From: Bradyrhizobium sp. CCBAU 51627
GTDB lineage: Bacteria; Pseudomonadota; Alphaproteobacteria; Rhizobiales; Xanthobacteraceae
Direction of reading: 5' to 3'
Length of the DNA stretch: 64,000 nt
Assembly (NCBI RefSeq): GCF_028128765.1
Contig: NZ_LBJG01000079.1
Coordinates: forward strand, 1 to 64,000
Shown here piece after piece: positions 1 to 7,726 of the stretch. Below the pieces are notes generated by a model, which did not search any database, was not told where the DNA came from, and worked only from the letters and a program-made list of their open reading frames with translations. Both the position numbers and the translations under genes were made by a program. Numbering within the stretch: the stretch's first letter is position 1; each line of letters opens with the position of its first letter.

Positions 1-88
1 AAGCTTGCCTGATGGGAGCCGGGTGAGGCGAGAGTCTCACGCCCGGTTCTGCGAGAGGCTGGAGGTGAAATCCCTCCGGCCTACTCAC
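1..88 (+). mobile_element. 3' end of a group II intron (domains V and VI)
   Basis: Positions 16-49 form a 34-nt domain V: the two arms GAGCCGGGTGAG and CTCACGCCCGGTTC pair around a GAGA-type loop, the length and shape typical of bacterial group II introns. Positions about 56-84 form a domain VI hairpin (GGCTGGAGG against CCTCCGGCC) with an unpaired A in CTACTC as candidate branch point. The intron probably ends at the AC or AY dinucleotide near 86-88. Directly downstream the reading frame becomes IS66 transposase, so the intron sits inside that gene. The rest of the intron, including any reverse transcriptase, lies outside the window. The exact 3' splice site is inferred. Confidence 0.8.
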
Positions 89-901
89 CCCACGGTGCCG
101 GTCCTGGCCAAGGGCAAGACCCGGACCGGCCGGCTCTGGACCTATGTGCGCGACGACCGTCCGTTTGCCGGCCCAGATCCGCCGGCGGCCGTGTTCTTCT
201 ACTCGCCCGATCGTGGCGGTGCGCATCCGGAGCAGCATCTGGCGGGCTATGCCGGACTGATGCAGGCCGACGCCTACGCCGGCTTTGGCAGGCTCTACGA
301 GGCCAATCGCAAGGGCGGCCCGATCATCGAGGCCGCGTGCTGGGCGCACGGCAGGCGCAAGTTCTTTGACCTCGCGCGGCTCAGCAAGGCGCCGATCGCG
401 GCCGAGGCGGTCAGGCGCGTCGATGTTCTGTTCGCCGTCGAGCGCGAGATCAACGGTCTTGCTGCGCAGGAGCGTTTGCGTGTGCGCCAGGAGCGTAGCC
501 GCCCTCTGATCGTCGAGCTGGAGTCGTGGTTGCGCGAGCAGCGCGCCAAGCTCTCCAGGAACAACGACACGACTAAGGCGATCAATTACTGCCTCAGCCG
601 CTGGGATGCATTTAGCCGCTTCCTTGATGACGGACGGCTTTGCATGTCGAACAATGCTGCCGAGCGTGAGCTACGGGCTGTCGCCGTGGGACGAAAAAAT
701 TGGACCTTCGCCGGATCCGATGAGGGCGGCCGGCGTGCGGCTGCCATCTACAGCCTCATCGCCACCGCCAAGCTCAATGACATCGACCCGCAGGCTTGGC
801 TCGCTGACACGCTGGCGCGCCTGCCGGATCACCCCGCCAAGCGCATCCACGAACTCTTGCCCTGGAATTGGCGACCTCAGAGCGTCCCTCAGGCCGCATA
901 A
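89..901 (+). pseudogene. tnpC: IS66-family transposase TnpC, C-terminal part, interrupted by a group II intron
   Basis: The frame encodes the C-terminal half of an IS66 transposase: the TGRLWTYVRDDRPF block, the YSPDR..EHxxxHLAGYAG-like block, LQADAYAGF-like residues, the WAHGRRKFFDLA block, and the C-terminal SNNAAERELR, VGRKNWTFAGSDEGG and ELLPWNW blocks. It is open to the stop at 899-901. The upstream part of the same open frame reads through group II intron domain V/VI, so the N-terminal half of the transposase is separated from this piece. If the missing intron is intact, splicing could restore the gene; this cannot be judged from the window. Confidence 0.85.
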
Positions 902-957
902 GCGCGGTCAGCCATCCGCTCAAGATGACCTAACCAGGGGCCATCACCGGACGCGTA

Positions 958-1564
958 CGGCCAATCGCAAGGGCGGCCCGATCATCGAGGCTGCGTGCTG
1001 GGCGCACGGCAGGCGCAATTTCTTTGATCTCGCGCGGCTCAGCAAGGCGCCGATCGCGGCCGAGGCGGTCAAGCGCATCGACGTTCTGTTCGCCATCGAG
1101 CGCGAGATCAACGGCCTTGCTCCGCAGAAACGCCTGCGCGTGCGCCAGGCGCGTAGCCATCCCTTAATCGTTGAGTGGAAGCGTGGCTGCGCGAGCAGCG
1201 CGCCAAGCTCTCCAGGAACAACGACAAGACCAAGGCGATCAACTACTGCCTCAGCCGCTGGGATGCATTTACCCGCTTCCTTGACGACGGGCGCTTGTGC
1301 ATGTCGAACAATGCCGCCGAACGCGAACTGCGGGCCGTCGCCGTAGGAAGAAGGAACTGAACCTTCGCCGGCTCCGATGAGGGCGGTCGCCGTGCGGCTG
1401 CGATCTACACCCTTATTGCGAGCGCCAAGCCCAACGACGTCGATCCGCGGGCTTGGCTCGCCGACGTGCTGGCGCGCATCAACGATCATGCTATCCAGAG
1501 GCTGGCTGAGCTTCTGCCCTGGAACTGGCAAAAGCCAATGCCGAGCCATGTCGAAGCGGCGTGA
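958..1564 (+). pseudogene. Second IS66 transposase C-terminal fragment, broken
   Basis: From the ANRKGGPIIEAACWAHGRR block onward this stretch is a diverged copy of the preceding transposase C-terminus. It is not functional: a one-base deletion near 1170-1180 shifts the frame in the region matching ELESWLREQ of the first copy, and the Trp codon of the KNWTF block is a TGA stop at 1358-1360. The last blocks (TFAGSDEGGRRAAAIY, then LLPWNW) continue to a stop at 1562-1564. The copy lacks its 5' half. The two copies differ at many third positions, so this is an old relic of a related element rather than a recent duplication. Confidence 0.85.
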
Positions 1565-1577
1565 GCCAAGAGGACAC

Positions 1578-1949
1578 ATGAGAGGAAGCGGCCTGTCCGC
1601 GGCAGATAAATCGGCGGTGATGGCAGCCTGCCAGAAACTGATCGACGACTTCCTGAAGCCCCGCTTCCTGCCCACTATCCGGCCGACGCAGTTCAACTAT
1701 CCGGTCGACATCCTGGGAAAGTGGCACGGCACCAAATATCGGTTCATTCAACGCTACCGCTCCGGCTTCCGGGAGAATCTCGGCGAAGAGTTCGACGCCC
1801 CGTTCGCCCGTCTCGGCTGGATCAGCCGTAATCGCTTCGACATCCAGTGGCACCGTCACACCGGAGAATGGTTCTGCCTGCATCGCGGCCTCACCCTCGC
1901 CGAAGCGATTGACACGCTAAGATCCGACGGATTGCTCCACCTAATTTGA
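1578..1949 (+). CDS. Conserved hypothetical protein next to IS66 remnant
   Basis: A 123-residue protein begins at ATG 1578, preceded by AAGAGG four bases upstream. The open frame extends further 5' through IS66 sequence in another frame, so the start was set by the ribosome binding site and by loss of coding character upstream. The protein is rich in aromatic and basic residues (GKWHGTKYRFIQRYRSGF, NRFDIQWHRHTGEWFCLHRGLTLAEA) and has no signal peptide or membrane segment. Its end carries a YRGLSL-like motif seen in small proteins of unknown function. It lies 14 bp behind the transposase relic and may be IS cargo or a bystander. Function is unknown. Confidence 0.6.
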   Translation: MRGSGLSAADKSAVMAACQKLIDDFLKPRFLPTIRPTQFNYPVDILGKWHGTKYRFIQRYRSGFRENLGEEFDAPFARLGWISRNRFDIQWHRHTGEWFCLHRGLTLAEAIDTLRSDGLLHLI

Positions 1950-2084
1950 ACCGCCGTACCTCTGCAGGCGCAAGTATCCCGCGGTCCCCGCCGGATGGAT
2001 AGATCGTAGTCGAGGAGACCACGGCACCGGCGCTGGATCCCGCACGAAGAAGAGCTTCTTTGGGGCGATCACGCGGTGGTGGAG

Positions 2085-2156
2085 ATGCCGATCGTCGGTG
2101 AAGATCGCAGTCTTCACCCCGAACTCGTGAGGCGCACTGGCTTTGGCTCTGCCGAT
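2085..2156 (-). pseudogene. Possible IS5-type transposase scrap
   Basis: In one minus-strand frame this 72-bp piece reads IGRAKASAPHEFGVKTAIFT, close to the C[IV]GKGKA..PYEFGVKVS block of IS5-group transposases. Nothing recognisable as transposase lies on either side. The scrap overlaps, in a different frame, the last codons of the Wzz-like gene and may mark the element that truncated it. The match is short, so the call is tentative. Confidence 0.4.
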
Positions 2157-3229
2157 GCTTCAAGTTGATGATCTCGTCGAATCCCGTTCGGAAGAGGTCG
2201 TTCGATCCTGCCATCCTCTGCGCTTGGACCAATTGTCTGTCCGCTGGTGCGGATGCGATCAGACAGATCGCGCACAATTCCTATAGCGAGCCCAAGAAGC
2301 AGGCCTGCAACGATCGCTACTCCGAGCACGATTCTAGGTTTTGGCCAGCTAGCCCTCAAAGGAGGCGACGCTCCGGTGATGAGACTCGCCTCAAAAACCG
2401 GCGGGGCTTGTTGTTGGGCCGCTTCTGCCTTGCGCAGCACATGGCGAAAATTATCATAGGCGTTTTTTGACGATTCAGCAGCGGCCGCCAATCTATCGCG
2501 AGCATCGGCCGAATCCGCTGCATTTGTCGTCTTGATGTTCCTATCGTAATCCCTCAATGCCGCTTCTGCGGCCAATGCCTGAGTGCTCAATTCGTTCAGT
2601 CGATCCGTAACCCATTTCTCGTCTTGCAGGCTTGCCTTGTCCATTTGATGAGCAATGTATTTTTCCGCAACGGCATTTAGAATCTGCGCCGCCCGATCCG
2701 GATTTCTGGAATCGAAGGCAATCTCGACAAGATATGTAGGGCCGACACGCTTCACCGAAAGCCTACGTTCGAACGGTTCAACGGCATAGCGCGCGGCGTT
2801 AGCCTCCGTCATCGGCTTGCTCCAGCCGAGCAGCCGGGAAATCATGCCGCTACCTTGGCCGGTCGCAAATTCCGGGTCTTTAGCAAGGCCGAGCTTCTCG
2901 ATCACGGCGTTAGCGATGCTCTCAGACTTTATGATTGCGATCTGACTTTCCACGACCGTCGACAGCGCCGCAGCGTCCGCGAAGGTCAGTTTCGAGTTTA
3001 CGAGGAGTTGCGCCTTGGCGGTGAACGTCGGTACCACAATGATGAGGTACAGGATGGCAATGCCAAGCCCCGCCAAACACGTCAGCAGCATGATCACTAG
3101 ATGTCGTCGGATGAAGGCCAGCACTGCTACCGCGTCTGCTAGTGAGACGGCTGGCCCCGGGCGAAAATCAGGCGGCATACTGTCGCGACTTACCCAATTC
3201 TCTGTGCTGTTGGTCTGGAGCATTTTCAT
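2114..3229 (-). CDS. Wzz/ExoP-type polysaccharide chain-length protein lacking its kinase domain
   Basis: This 371-residue inner-membrane protein has the Wzz architecture: an N-terminal cytoplasmic piece, a membrane segment at about 43-66, a large periplasmic part with coiled-coil character, a Pro-rich PPLRASWPKPR block and a second membrane segment at about 299-319. Such proteins set polymer length in Wzx/Wzy exopolysaccharide export. In rhizobial ExoP-type proteins the second membrane segment is followed by a cytoplasmic BY-kinase domain. Here the chain leaves the family at DRIRTSGQ and ends about 45 residues later in unrelated sequence, so the kinase is absent. ATG 3229 was chosen; ATG 3223 and ATG 3178 are alternatives, and none has a strong ribosome binding site. 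It is probably a truncated, perhaps inactive gene. Confidence 0.7.
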   Translation of the reverse strand: MKMLQTNSTENWVSRDSMPPDFRPGPAVSLADAVAVLAFIRRHLVIMLLTCLAGLGIAILYLIIVVPTFTAKAQLLVNSKLTFADAAALSTVVESQIAIIKSESIANAVIEKLGLAKDPEFATGQGSGMISRLLGWSKPMTEANAARYAVEPFERRLSVKRVGPTYLVEIAFDSRNPDRAAQILNAVAEKYIAHQMDKASLQDEKWVTDRLNELSTQALAAEAALRDYDRNIKTTNAADSADARDRLAAAAESSKNAYDNFRHVLRKAEAAQQQAPPVFEASLITGASPPLRASWPKPRIVLGVAIVAGLLLGLAIGIVRDLSDRIRTSGQTIGPSAEDGRIERPLPNGIRRDHQLEASAEPKPVRLTSSG

Positions 3230-3329
3230 TGCCACTGCTGATAGTTGAGGCTTCGGGACGACGCTCAAGTCGTGTACTGAGAAGTTCGGGTGGCGAAAGA
3301 TGGTGGAGCCGCATCGATAGGCATTGCAA

Positions 3330-3650
3330 CTAACCTTTTTGGAATGAGGTGCTTGGCCAGGAGACGCTGTGCGAAGCAGGACCAAGCAACAACGGACCAT
3401 CGCTGCCAGAAACCGCCATCGATGCTGGCGACCCGAACCAGGACATTGAACATCGGCGCGAGGTCATCGATATTGTATGGCGTATGAAGCGTCCCAGTCG
3501 GGTCACCGGTGGATCGTGTGCGCTTCCTGCCAACGCGAGCAGCGCGGCCATTCGATTCTTGCCGGCGTCGGCTGGAATCGTCCTGCCTGCAATCGAATGT
3601 GCCGCAAGCTTGGTACAGGCCGGCGAGTTGGTAAAGGACGCATAACTCAC
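3330..3650 (-). pseudogene. Undecaprenyl-phosphate sugar transferase remnant
   Basis: The minus strand reads PADAGKNRMAALLALAGSA then DPPVTRLGRFIRHT (about 3473-3518), matching the D..VTR[VL]GRF[IL]R.TS..ELPQ block of ExoY/WcaJ-type initiating sugar transferases. After a frameshift near 3470 the next piece reads IDDLAPMFNVLVRVASIDG, matching ..DELPQ.FNVLRG.MS. in a second frame; a GPASHSV piece resembling the GPRPH motif falls back in the first frame. The 5' part with the membrane segment is not recognisable. It lies just upstream of the Wzz-like gene on the same strand, as expected for an exopolysaccharide operon, and is clearly inactive. Confidence 0.6.
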
Positions 3651-3814
3651 CGGTTACTCCCAGCCAGCCATTTCACTCTCGAGCCTGACAGTAGCATTCG
3701 AGTCATTGGGTGGAATTGGATACGACGGAGTAACTACGATGGAGGATTGAGCCTGGGCGCTGCGGGCCAAAATTGTCCAATCATCCGAAGGGGTTCCGAA
3801 GGTAGCGGTTCCGC

Positions 3815-4105
3815 TCTGTCTTCCGCGGACAGATCAAATGGTCTACCCGGATCGATTCAGCCGCGACGGCGCCCGAGATGATGGCGCGCGCGTTTTCGAC
3901 GGCGCTTGGCGGCACACCCGGTCCGGTCGTGGTCGAGCTTCCCTAGGACGTGCTCGAGATGGAGGCCGCTCAACTTTCCGCTCGGGTTCACGGCATCGCG
4001 CGGACCGAGCCCTGCATTGGAGCAGGCGGTCGACCTGATCGGCAAAGCCGAGCGGCGGAGGTACCTCGCCTGGAAGAGCGGGCGTTGCGATATCCACCTT
4101 TGCGC
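3815..4105 (+). pseudogene. Thiamine-diphosphate enzyme (acetolactate synthase-like) remnant
   Basis: One frame reads KWSTRIDSAATAPEMMARAF and STALGGTPGPVVVELP, the junction found in acetolactate synthase-type ThDP enzymes, then hits a TAG stop where the family has PED. A frame change near 4000-4020 then gives PSPALEQAVDLIGKAERR, matching the start of the central domain (..AA..L..A.RP). About 95 residues of a roughly 550-residue family are represented, with one stop and at least one frameshift. The original substrate cannot be told. Confidence 0.6.
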
Positions 4106-4112
4106 TCCCGTA

Positions 4113-4177
4113 GCGTATGGGAGAAATGCTATGGATCAAGCGTCGCGTATGGGAGAAATGCTATGGATCAAGCGTCG
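4113..4177 (+). repeat. 32-bp perfect tandem duplication of a gene start region
   Basis: Two identical 32-bp units (4114-4145 and 4146-4177) each contain GGGAGAA followed by ATGGATCAAGCG. The second unit carries the ribosome binding site and start codon (4163) of the polysaccharide lyase gene. Because 32 is not a multiple of three, the upstream copy of the ATG (4131) reads a different frame and stops at TGA 4191-4193, giving a 20-codon open frame that overlaps the real start. Confidence 0.9.
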
Positions 4178-5014
4178 AGTCAGGCGAGCTTGAGGTATGG
4201 CACGCGCAGGATTTCCTCTATCACGCTGGTGACCACCGGCATAGTCCTTTGTGTACTAATTCCATTTGCTCTTGAGGCCGTTTTTTTATTTTGCAGCATT
4301 TTCATGACGAGGAGCATCCCCCTGTACGATGATTTTGCAACCCGCGATTTTTCACAATGGAAAGGCTTTTCCAAACAAGTTTGCTGTAGTAGGTCGGCAG
4401 TGGTCGTTGACGCTCCCAGCTGGGATTCTAAGAACGCGGCGCGATTCGAGATAAACTTCGATGACCCCATCGTTAGGGGGAGTCATCGATCCGAATTCCG
4501 ATTGAAGCCGACAGAGTTTCATCGACTTTATGAGTATGGATTGAAGATTTTCGTGCCACCGGATTGGCAGTCCGATAATAATCAGGTTGTGGTGACGCAG
4601 ATGCACAACACGCCAGACCGTTGGAAAGGTGAGGGGGGGCTGGTTCCTCCGCTGGAATTGAGCTTGGTCGACAATAGCTGGGTTCTTAAGACAGCTTGGG
4701 GGCAGGTGCCAACGTGGTTCGATCGGAAAGGGGACATTCGTTATGTTAAGTCCTGGTCACAGCCGTTCGAACGTGGAAAGTGGACCAGTTGGGTTTTTCG
4801 TACCAAGTGGTCGCTCGATGAGGATGGGATTGTCGAGGTCGAAAAGGACGGCAACTTAGTTTTCCAGAAGCACGGCCCGAACTGTTACAACAATTTATTT
4901 GCGCCCTACCTTGAGTTTGGAGCCTATGCTCCGACTTGGATAGACTTAAGCGCGCCTCCTGAATTCAAAACCAGGGAAGTTTTTTTTACGGACGTTTTTG
5001 CTCGCGAGCGTTGA
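4163..5014 (+). CDS. Membrane-anchored polysaccharide lyase-like protein
   Basis: A 283-residue protein starts at ATG 4163, with GGGAGAA seven bases upstream. A hydrophobic segment at about residues 17-43 acts as signal anchor. The rest resembles heparin-lyase-I-like jelly-roll proteins: SEFRLKP, YEYGLKIFVPPDW, QMHNTPDRW, PPLELSLVDNSW, then a W-rich segment and FGAY near the end. Proteins of this type cleave acidic polysaccharides and occur in exopolysaccharide loci, where they trim polymer during export. The neighbours are decayed exopolysaccharide genes, but this frame is intact. Its base composition is lower in GC than the core genes here, suggesting transfer. Family is recognised from motifs; substrate is unknown. 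Confidence 0.7.
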   Translation: MDQASSQASLRYGTRRISSITLVTTGIVLCVLIPFALEAVFLFCSIFMTRSIPLYDDFATRDFSQWKGFSKQVCCSRSAVVVDAPSWDSKNAARFEINFDDPIVRGSHRSEFRLKPTEFHRLYEYGLKIFVPPDWQSDNNQVVVTQMHNTPDRWKGEGGLVPPLELSLVDNSWVLKTAWGQVPTWFDRKGDIRYVKSWSQPFERGKWTSWVFRTKWSLDEDGIVEVEKDGNLVFQKHGPNCYNNLFAPYLEFGAYAPTWIDLSAPPEFKTREVFFTDVFARER

Positions 5015-5440
5015 GCTGCTGACAGAATTCTGTTGGCGATTTCAGGCAAGCTGTGGGTTTGAGTGGACCTCCGGGTGAGGAGTACCGCCATCCAAGATGG
5101 AAGAGCGGCCCTTCTTTGTTTCTGACCTGCCACTGACTTTTCATCCAGTGACTGATCGTAGACGAAGTCGAGGAGTGCGTTCGGCTTCGCTTCAACCAAG
5201 ATTGGCGCCCGTCGATTTGGGCGCGGCTTGAGTTAGGGCCACTACAATCTCTGATGGTTAACGGCTTGGTTTTGTGCGTGCACGAGCTACCTTTGTACGC
5301 CAAACGGCGGAGCCAAACTTGCAAAGCGAATGAAATTTGCTGCCGTGAAATCAACACCTGTGCCCGTGTCCTCGCGGCTTTCGTTGTGGCCGACGTTCAT
5401 CAGAGAGGAATCGGCTCGGGCCGGAACCCCATCCAAGATG
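5015..5440. other. Non-coding stretch without recognisable gene
   Basis: Several short open frames exist on both strands but none has a ribosome binding site or matches a family I recognise. Given the relics on both sides this is probably decayed coding DNA. Confidence 0.4.
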
Positions 5441-5916
5441 AAGCGGCGCACAAAACTCCAGCAGCCCACTGCGCCGGTCGACGGCGTCGTGCAACAGCTC
5501 GTCGTTCACGGTGGGAGGCGTGGTAACGCCGGCGCAGGCGCTGGCCATCGTCAGGCTCAACTCGAGATTGAGGTCATGCTCTCCAGCCCCGACATCGGTT
5601 CCTTCATCCGGGACAAAAGGCGTAGATCAAGATACCTTCAACTTCACGCGCTACGGGCTTCTCCATCGGCACATGGTCAACGTGTCGACGGACGCTGTCA
5701 CGCGCGATAGACGGCGGGGCGGGCGACCGCACGTCGGGCACGGGCAAGGCAGCAGCGAGCCGAAACGCGGCGCGGATTTGGAAGTTGAGGTCAAGCTCGT
5801 CAGGCTCGGCCCCGGCATGGCGGTGACGGTCGAGACCACGACCGGCCGCGCGCAGGATCATCAGTTACCTTCTTTTGCCGTTGACGAGGTACAAGCATGA
5901 ATCGCTGCGGGAGCGA
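5441..5916 (+). pseudogene. HlyD-family type I secretion adaptor remnant (C-terminal part)
   Basis: Pieces of the HlyD C-terminal region appear in order, in alternating frames: TAPVDGVVQQLVVH, VGGVVTPAQALAIV, RLEIEVMLSSPDIG, DTFNFTRYGLLH, NVSTDAVTRDRR, SSEPK, VKLVRLGPGMAVTVE and LTRYKHESLRER. These correspond to the lipoyl/beta-barrel portion and the C-terminal end of periplasmic adaptors of type I secretion systems. At least three frame changes are needed to read through, and the terminal stop is gone. No ABC transporter or substrate gene is adjacent. Confidence 0.75.
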
Positions 5917-5961
5917 AAAAAAGACCGGCTCTTCACGCTGCGCCTCGTCAACCCGAGGAAG

Positions 5962-6010
5962 GTGCCTGCTGCGATCTCGCGTGCCATTCACGCGAGATCG
6001 CAGCAGGCAC
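5962..6010. repeat. Perfect 22-bp inverted repeat with 5-nt loop
   Basis: The arms at 5962-5983 and 5989-6010 are exactly complementary, separated by CCATT. Neither side is followed by a T-run, so it is not a classical intrinsic terminator, though it lies between the HlyD relic and the 3' end of the leftward regulator gene and could stop or stabilise transcripts from both. Confidence 0.9.
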
Positions 6011-6103
6011 GTCCTAGACGTCGGAGAAGTCGGCGCAAGTGTCGCAGCCTTGCTCGGCGATCGGATCGTTCGCGCGACGGCAGTCGTTCCCGGGTCCTCG
6101 TGC

Positions 6104-6994
6104 CTACTTGTAGAGCCGTGCCGCGGCGCGAGCCCCGCGGTCCACGCCCTTGCGGAGTCGACCGTCGATAGGGGGGACCGCGACGTGATTGGACTGGGGG
6201 ACCAATGTCGCCGGCTCGTTGATGTGCTCTATCTCGGAGATCACATCGATAGGCTTCGCGATCCCCCAGCCGGGATCGACGGCTGTGAGCGCGCGACCGC
6301 TCGCCCCTCGTACCTGCGACCCGTGGTTCATTCCCCAGATCGCCGCTTGCGTCCGGTTCTGAACCCGGATCTTGCGCAGGATCGCCTTGACGTGCACCTT
6401 CACGGTCGCTTCGGCGATATCGATCTTTCGGGCGATGCATTTGTTGGAATCGCCTTCGATAAGGCAGGATAGAATTGCCTTCTCGCGCGGCGAGAGCTGC
6501 GGCGAGATCGTGTCCTCTGACGAGACGTGGATCACGTGATCGGTTTCGTTGAAGGACGGTTCGCGGTCGCGGCCACCGTCGAGAGCGAACGAGAGAAATG
6601 CCGGTGGGAAGACGGTCTCGCCCATCGTGACCAGCTCGACGGACTTGATGAAGGCGTCGCAGGAAATGACGTTGACGAAGTATCCGTTGGCGCCGGCGCG
6701 AAATGCGGAAGCGAGCTCGACGGGCCGATAGTTGTCCGAAATGATCGCGACGCGCGCGTCGGGATGCTGCTCTTTCACATGTCCGATCTGATCTTTCGTG
6801 AGATCGAGGTCATCGCCGGTCTGGACGATGAGGAACATGAGTTGTTCTTCTTGTAACGAGCTTGGCAACTCGGCGAGGCTCGATACTGATGCTGCGATAC
6901 GGAAATTAGCTGCTTGTAATATTCTAGCGATACCTTCCCTCGTCAGAACGTTCTTTCCAATAAGAACCGTTCCGTATGCTTGCTGCCTCCGCAT
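6104..6994 (-). CDS. LuxR/NarL-family regulator with degenerate receiver domain
   Basis: A 296-residue protein starts at ATG 6994 behind GGAGGG; an ATG further upstream lacks such a site. Residues about 7-125 have the fold pattern of a response-regulator receiver, but key residues are missing: the position expected for the phosphorylated Asp at the end of strand 3 reads VQT (Gln58 region), and the conserved Lys after GANGYFV is Asn108. Residues about 165-215 form a LuxR helix-turn-helix (LSPREKAILSCL, then ATVKVHVKAILRKI, then NRTQAAIW). A basic C-terminal tail of about 70 residues follows. It probably binds DNA without phosphorelay control. No sensor kinase gene is adjacent. Confidence 0.8.
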   Translation of the reverse strand: MRRQQAYGTVLIGKNVLTREGIARILQAANFRIAASVSSLAELPSSLQEEQLMFLIVQTGDDLDLTKDQIGHVKEQHPDARVAIISDNYRPVELASAFRAGANGYFVNVISCDAFIKSVELVTMGETVFPPAFLSFALDGGRDREPSFNETDHVIHVSSEDTISPQLSPREKAILSCLIEGDSNKCIARKIDIAEATVKVHVKAILRKIRVQNRTQAAIWGMNHGSQVRGASGRALTAVDPGWGIAKPIDVISEIEHINEPATLVPQSNHVAVPPIDGRLRKGVDRGARAAARLYK

Positions 6995-7726
6995 TTTACC
7001 CTCCAGCCTACGCAATGACACAACAAAACAGCGACGGATGGGTGAACCCAATTTTGTCTTTCGGCAGGCGAACGCGTCGTGGATGCTAAATTGGTGTTCT
7101 CCCTGAGCTTACAGTCCTTAAAAACATCGAGTTACTTCGATCGAGATCCTTCTTTTGTGTCCTGCCGAACGTTGGCGGCAGTTGATCGAAGTTGCTTAAG
7201 CATTGATGAATGTTAGATGCGAATTCTCGATCGCCCTATATATCGTTCGTTATAGGATCGACCTCGCGTATACCCGCAAGATTCGGGTGCCTCAGAACCG
7301 CTTTTTTCGCAGTCTCTGCGTGAATAATGTCACTTTATCTCGTTCACGTTGAATAACCTGTCGGCGTTTTTGTTCGACGGTGCCACGTTTGGGCGAACAC
7401 ATTCGCCAAGCGACTGGATGGCGCGGGCCATATCGAACGTTGCGGAAATATCGAAGGCGTGGGTCAGTTAAGAATTCGGGGGTGTCGCTGCGTCACGGTC
7501 GGATCACCGGGTTCTTACGGGCGTTTGCCGCACGAAATTGCTGTATGAAAGCAGATGGAGCAGCGTTGCTGTTAACTCTAAGCATATAGGTTAAGCATGT
7601 AGGGATTGCGTTGCGAGAACAGCGTCGCTTGTTTTATTGGAAATTTCGGATGAATTTATAGGTGGTGCGAATAGTGACGGGGACATGGAGTTCATCTTTT
7701 TGGGGTGACAGGCTGAGGAACACCCA
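6995..7726. other. Long AT-richer divergent intergenic region
   Basis: This 730-bp gap separates two divergently transcribed LuxR-type regulators and must hold both promoters. It is clearly lower in GC than the flanks. One open frame (7380-7589) has neither ribosome binding site nor family resemblance. No clear operator repeat was identified. Confidence 0.5.

Noticed and set aside
606..1346. 246-codon frame spanning both IS66 fragments
   Set aside because: Out of frame with the first transposase fragment; it only picks up part of the second relic by chance after 957.
944..1696. 250-codon minus-strand frame opposite the second IS66 relic
   Set aside because: Shadow of former coding sequence; no family resemblance.
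4131..4193. 20-codon frame as an independent peptide gene
   Set aside because: Arises mechanically from the 32-bp duplication; more likely a regulatory by-product.
5015..5440. Minus-strand frames after the lyase gene as new proteins
   Set aside because: They overlap each other and the lyase 3' end, lack start signals and show no motif.
7380..7589. 69-codon frame between the two LuxR-type regulators
   Set aside because: No ribosome binding site, atypical composition, no recognisable motif.
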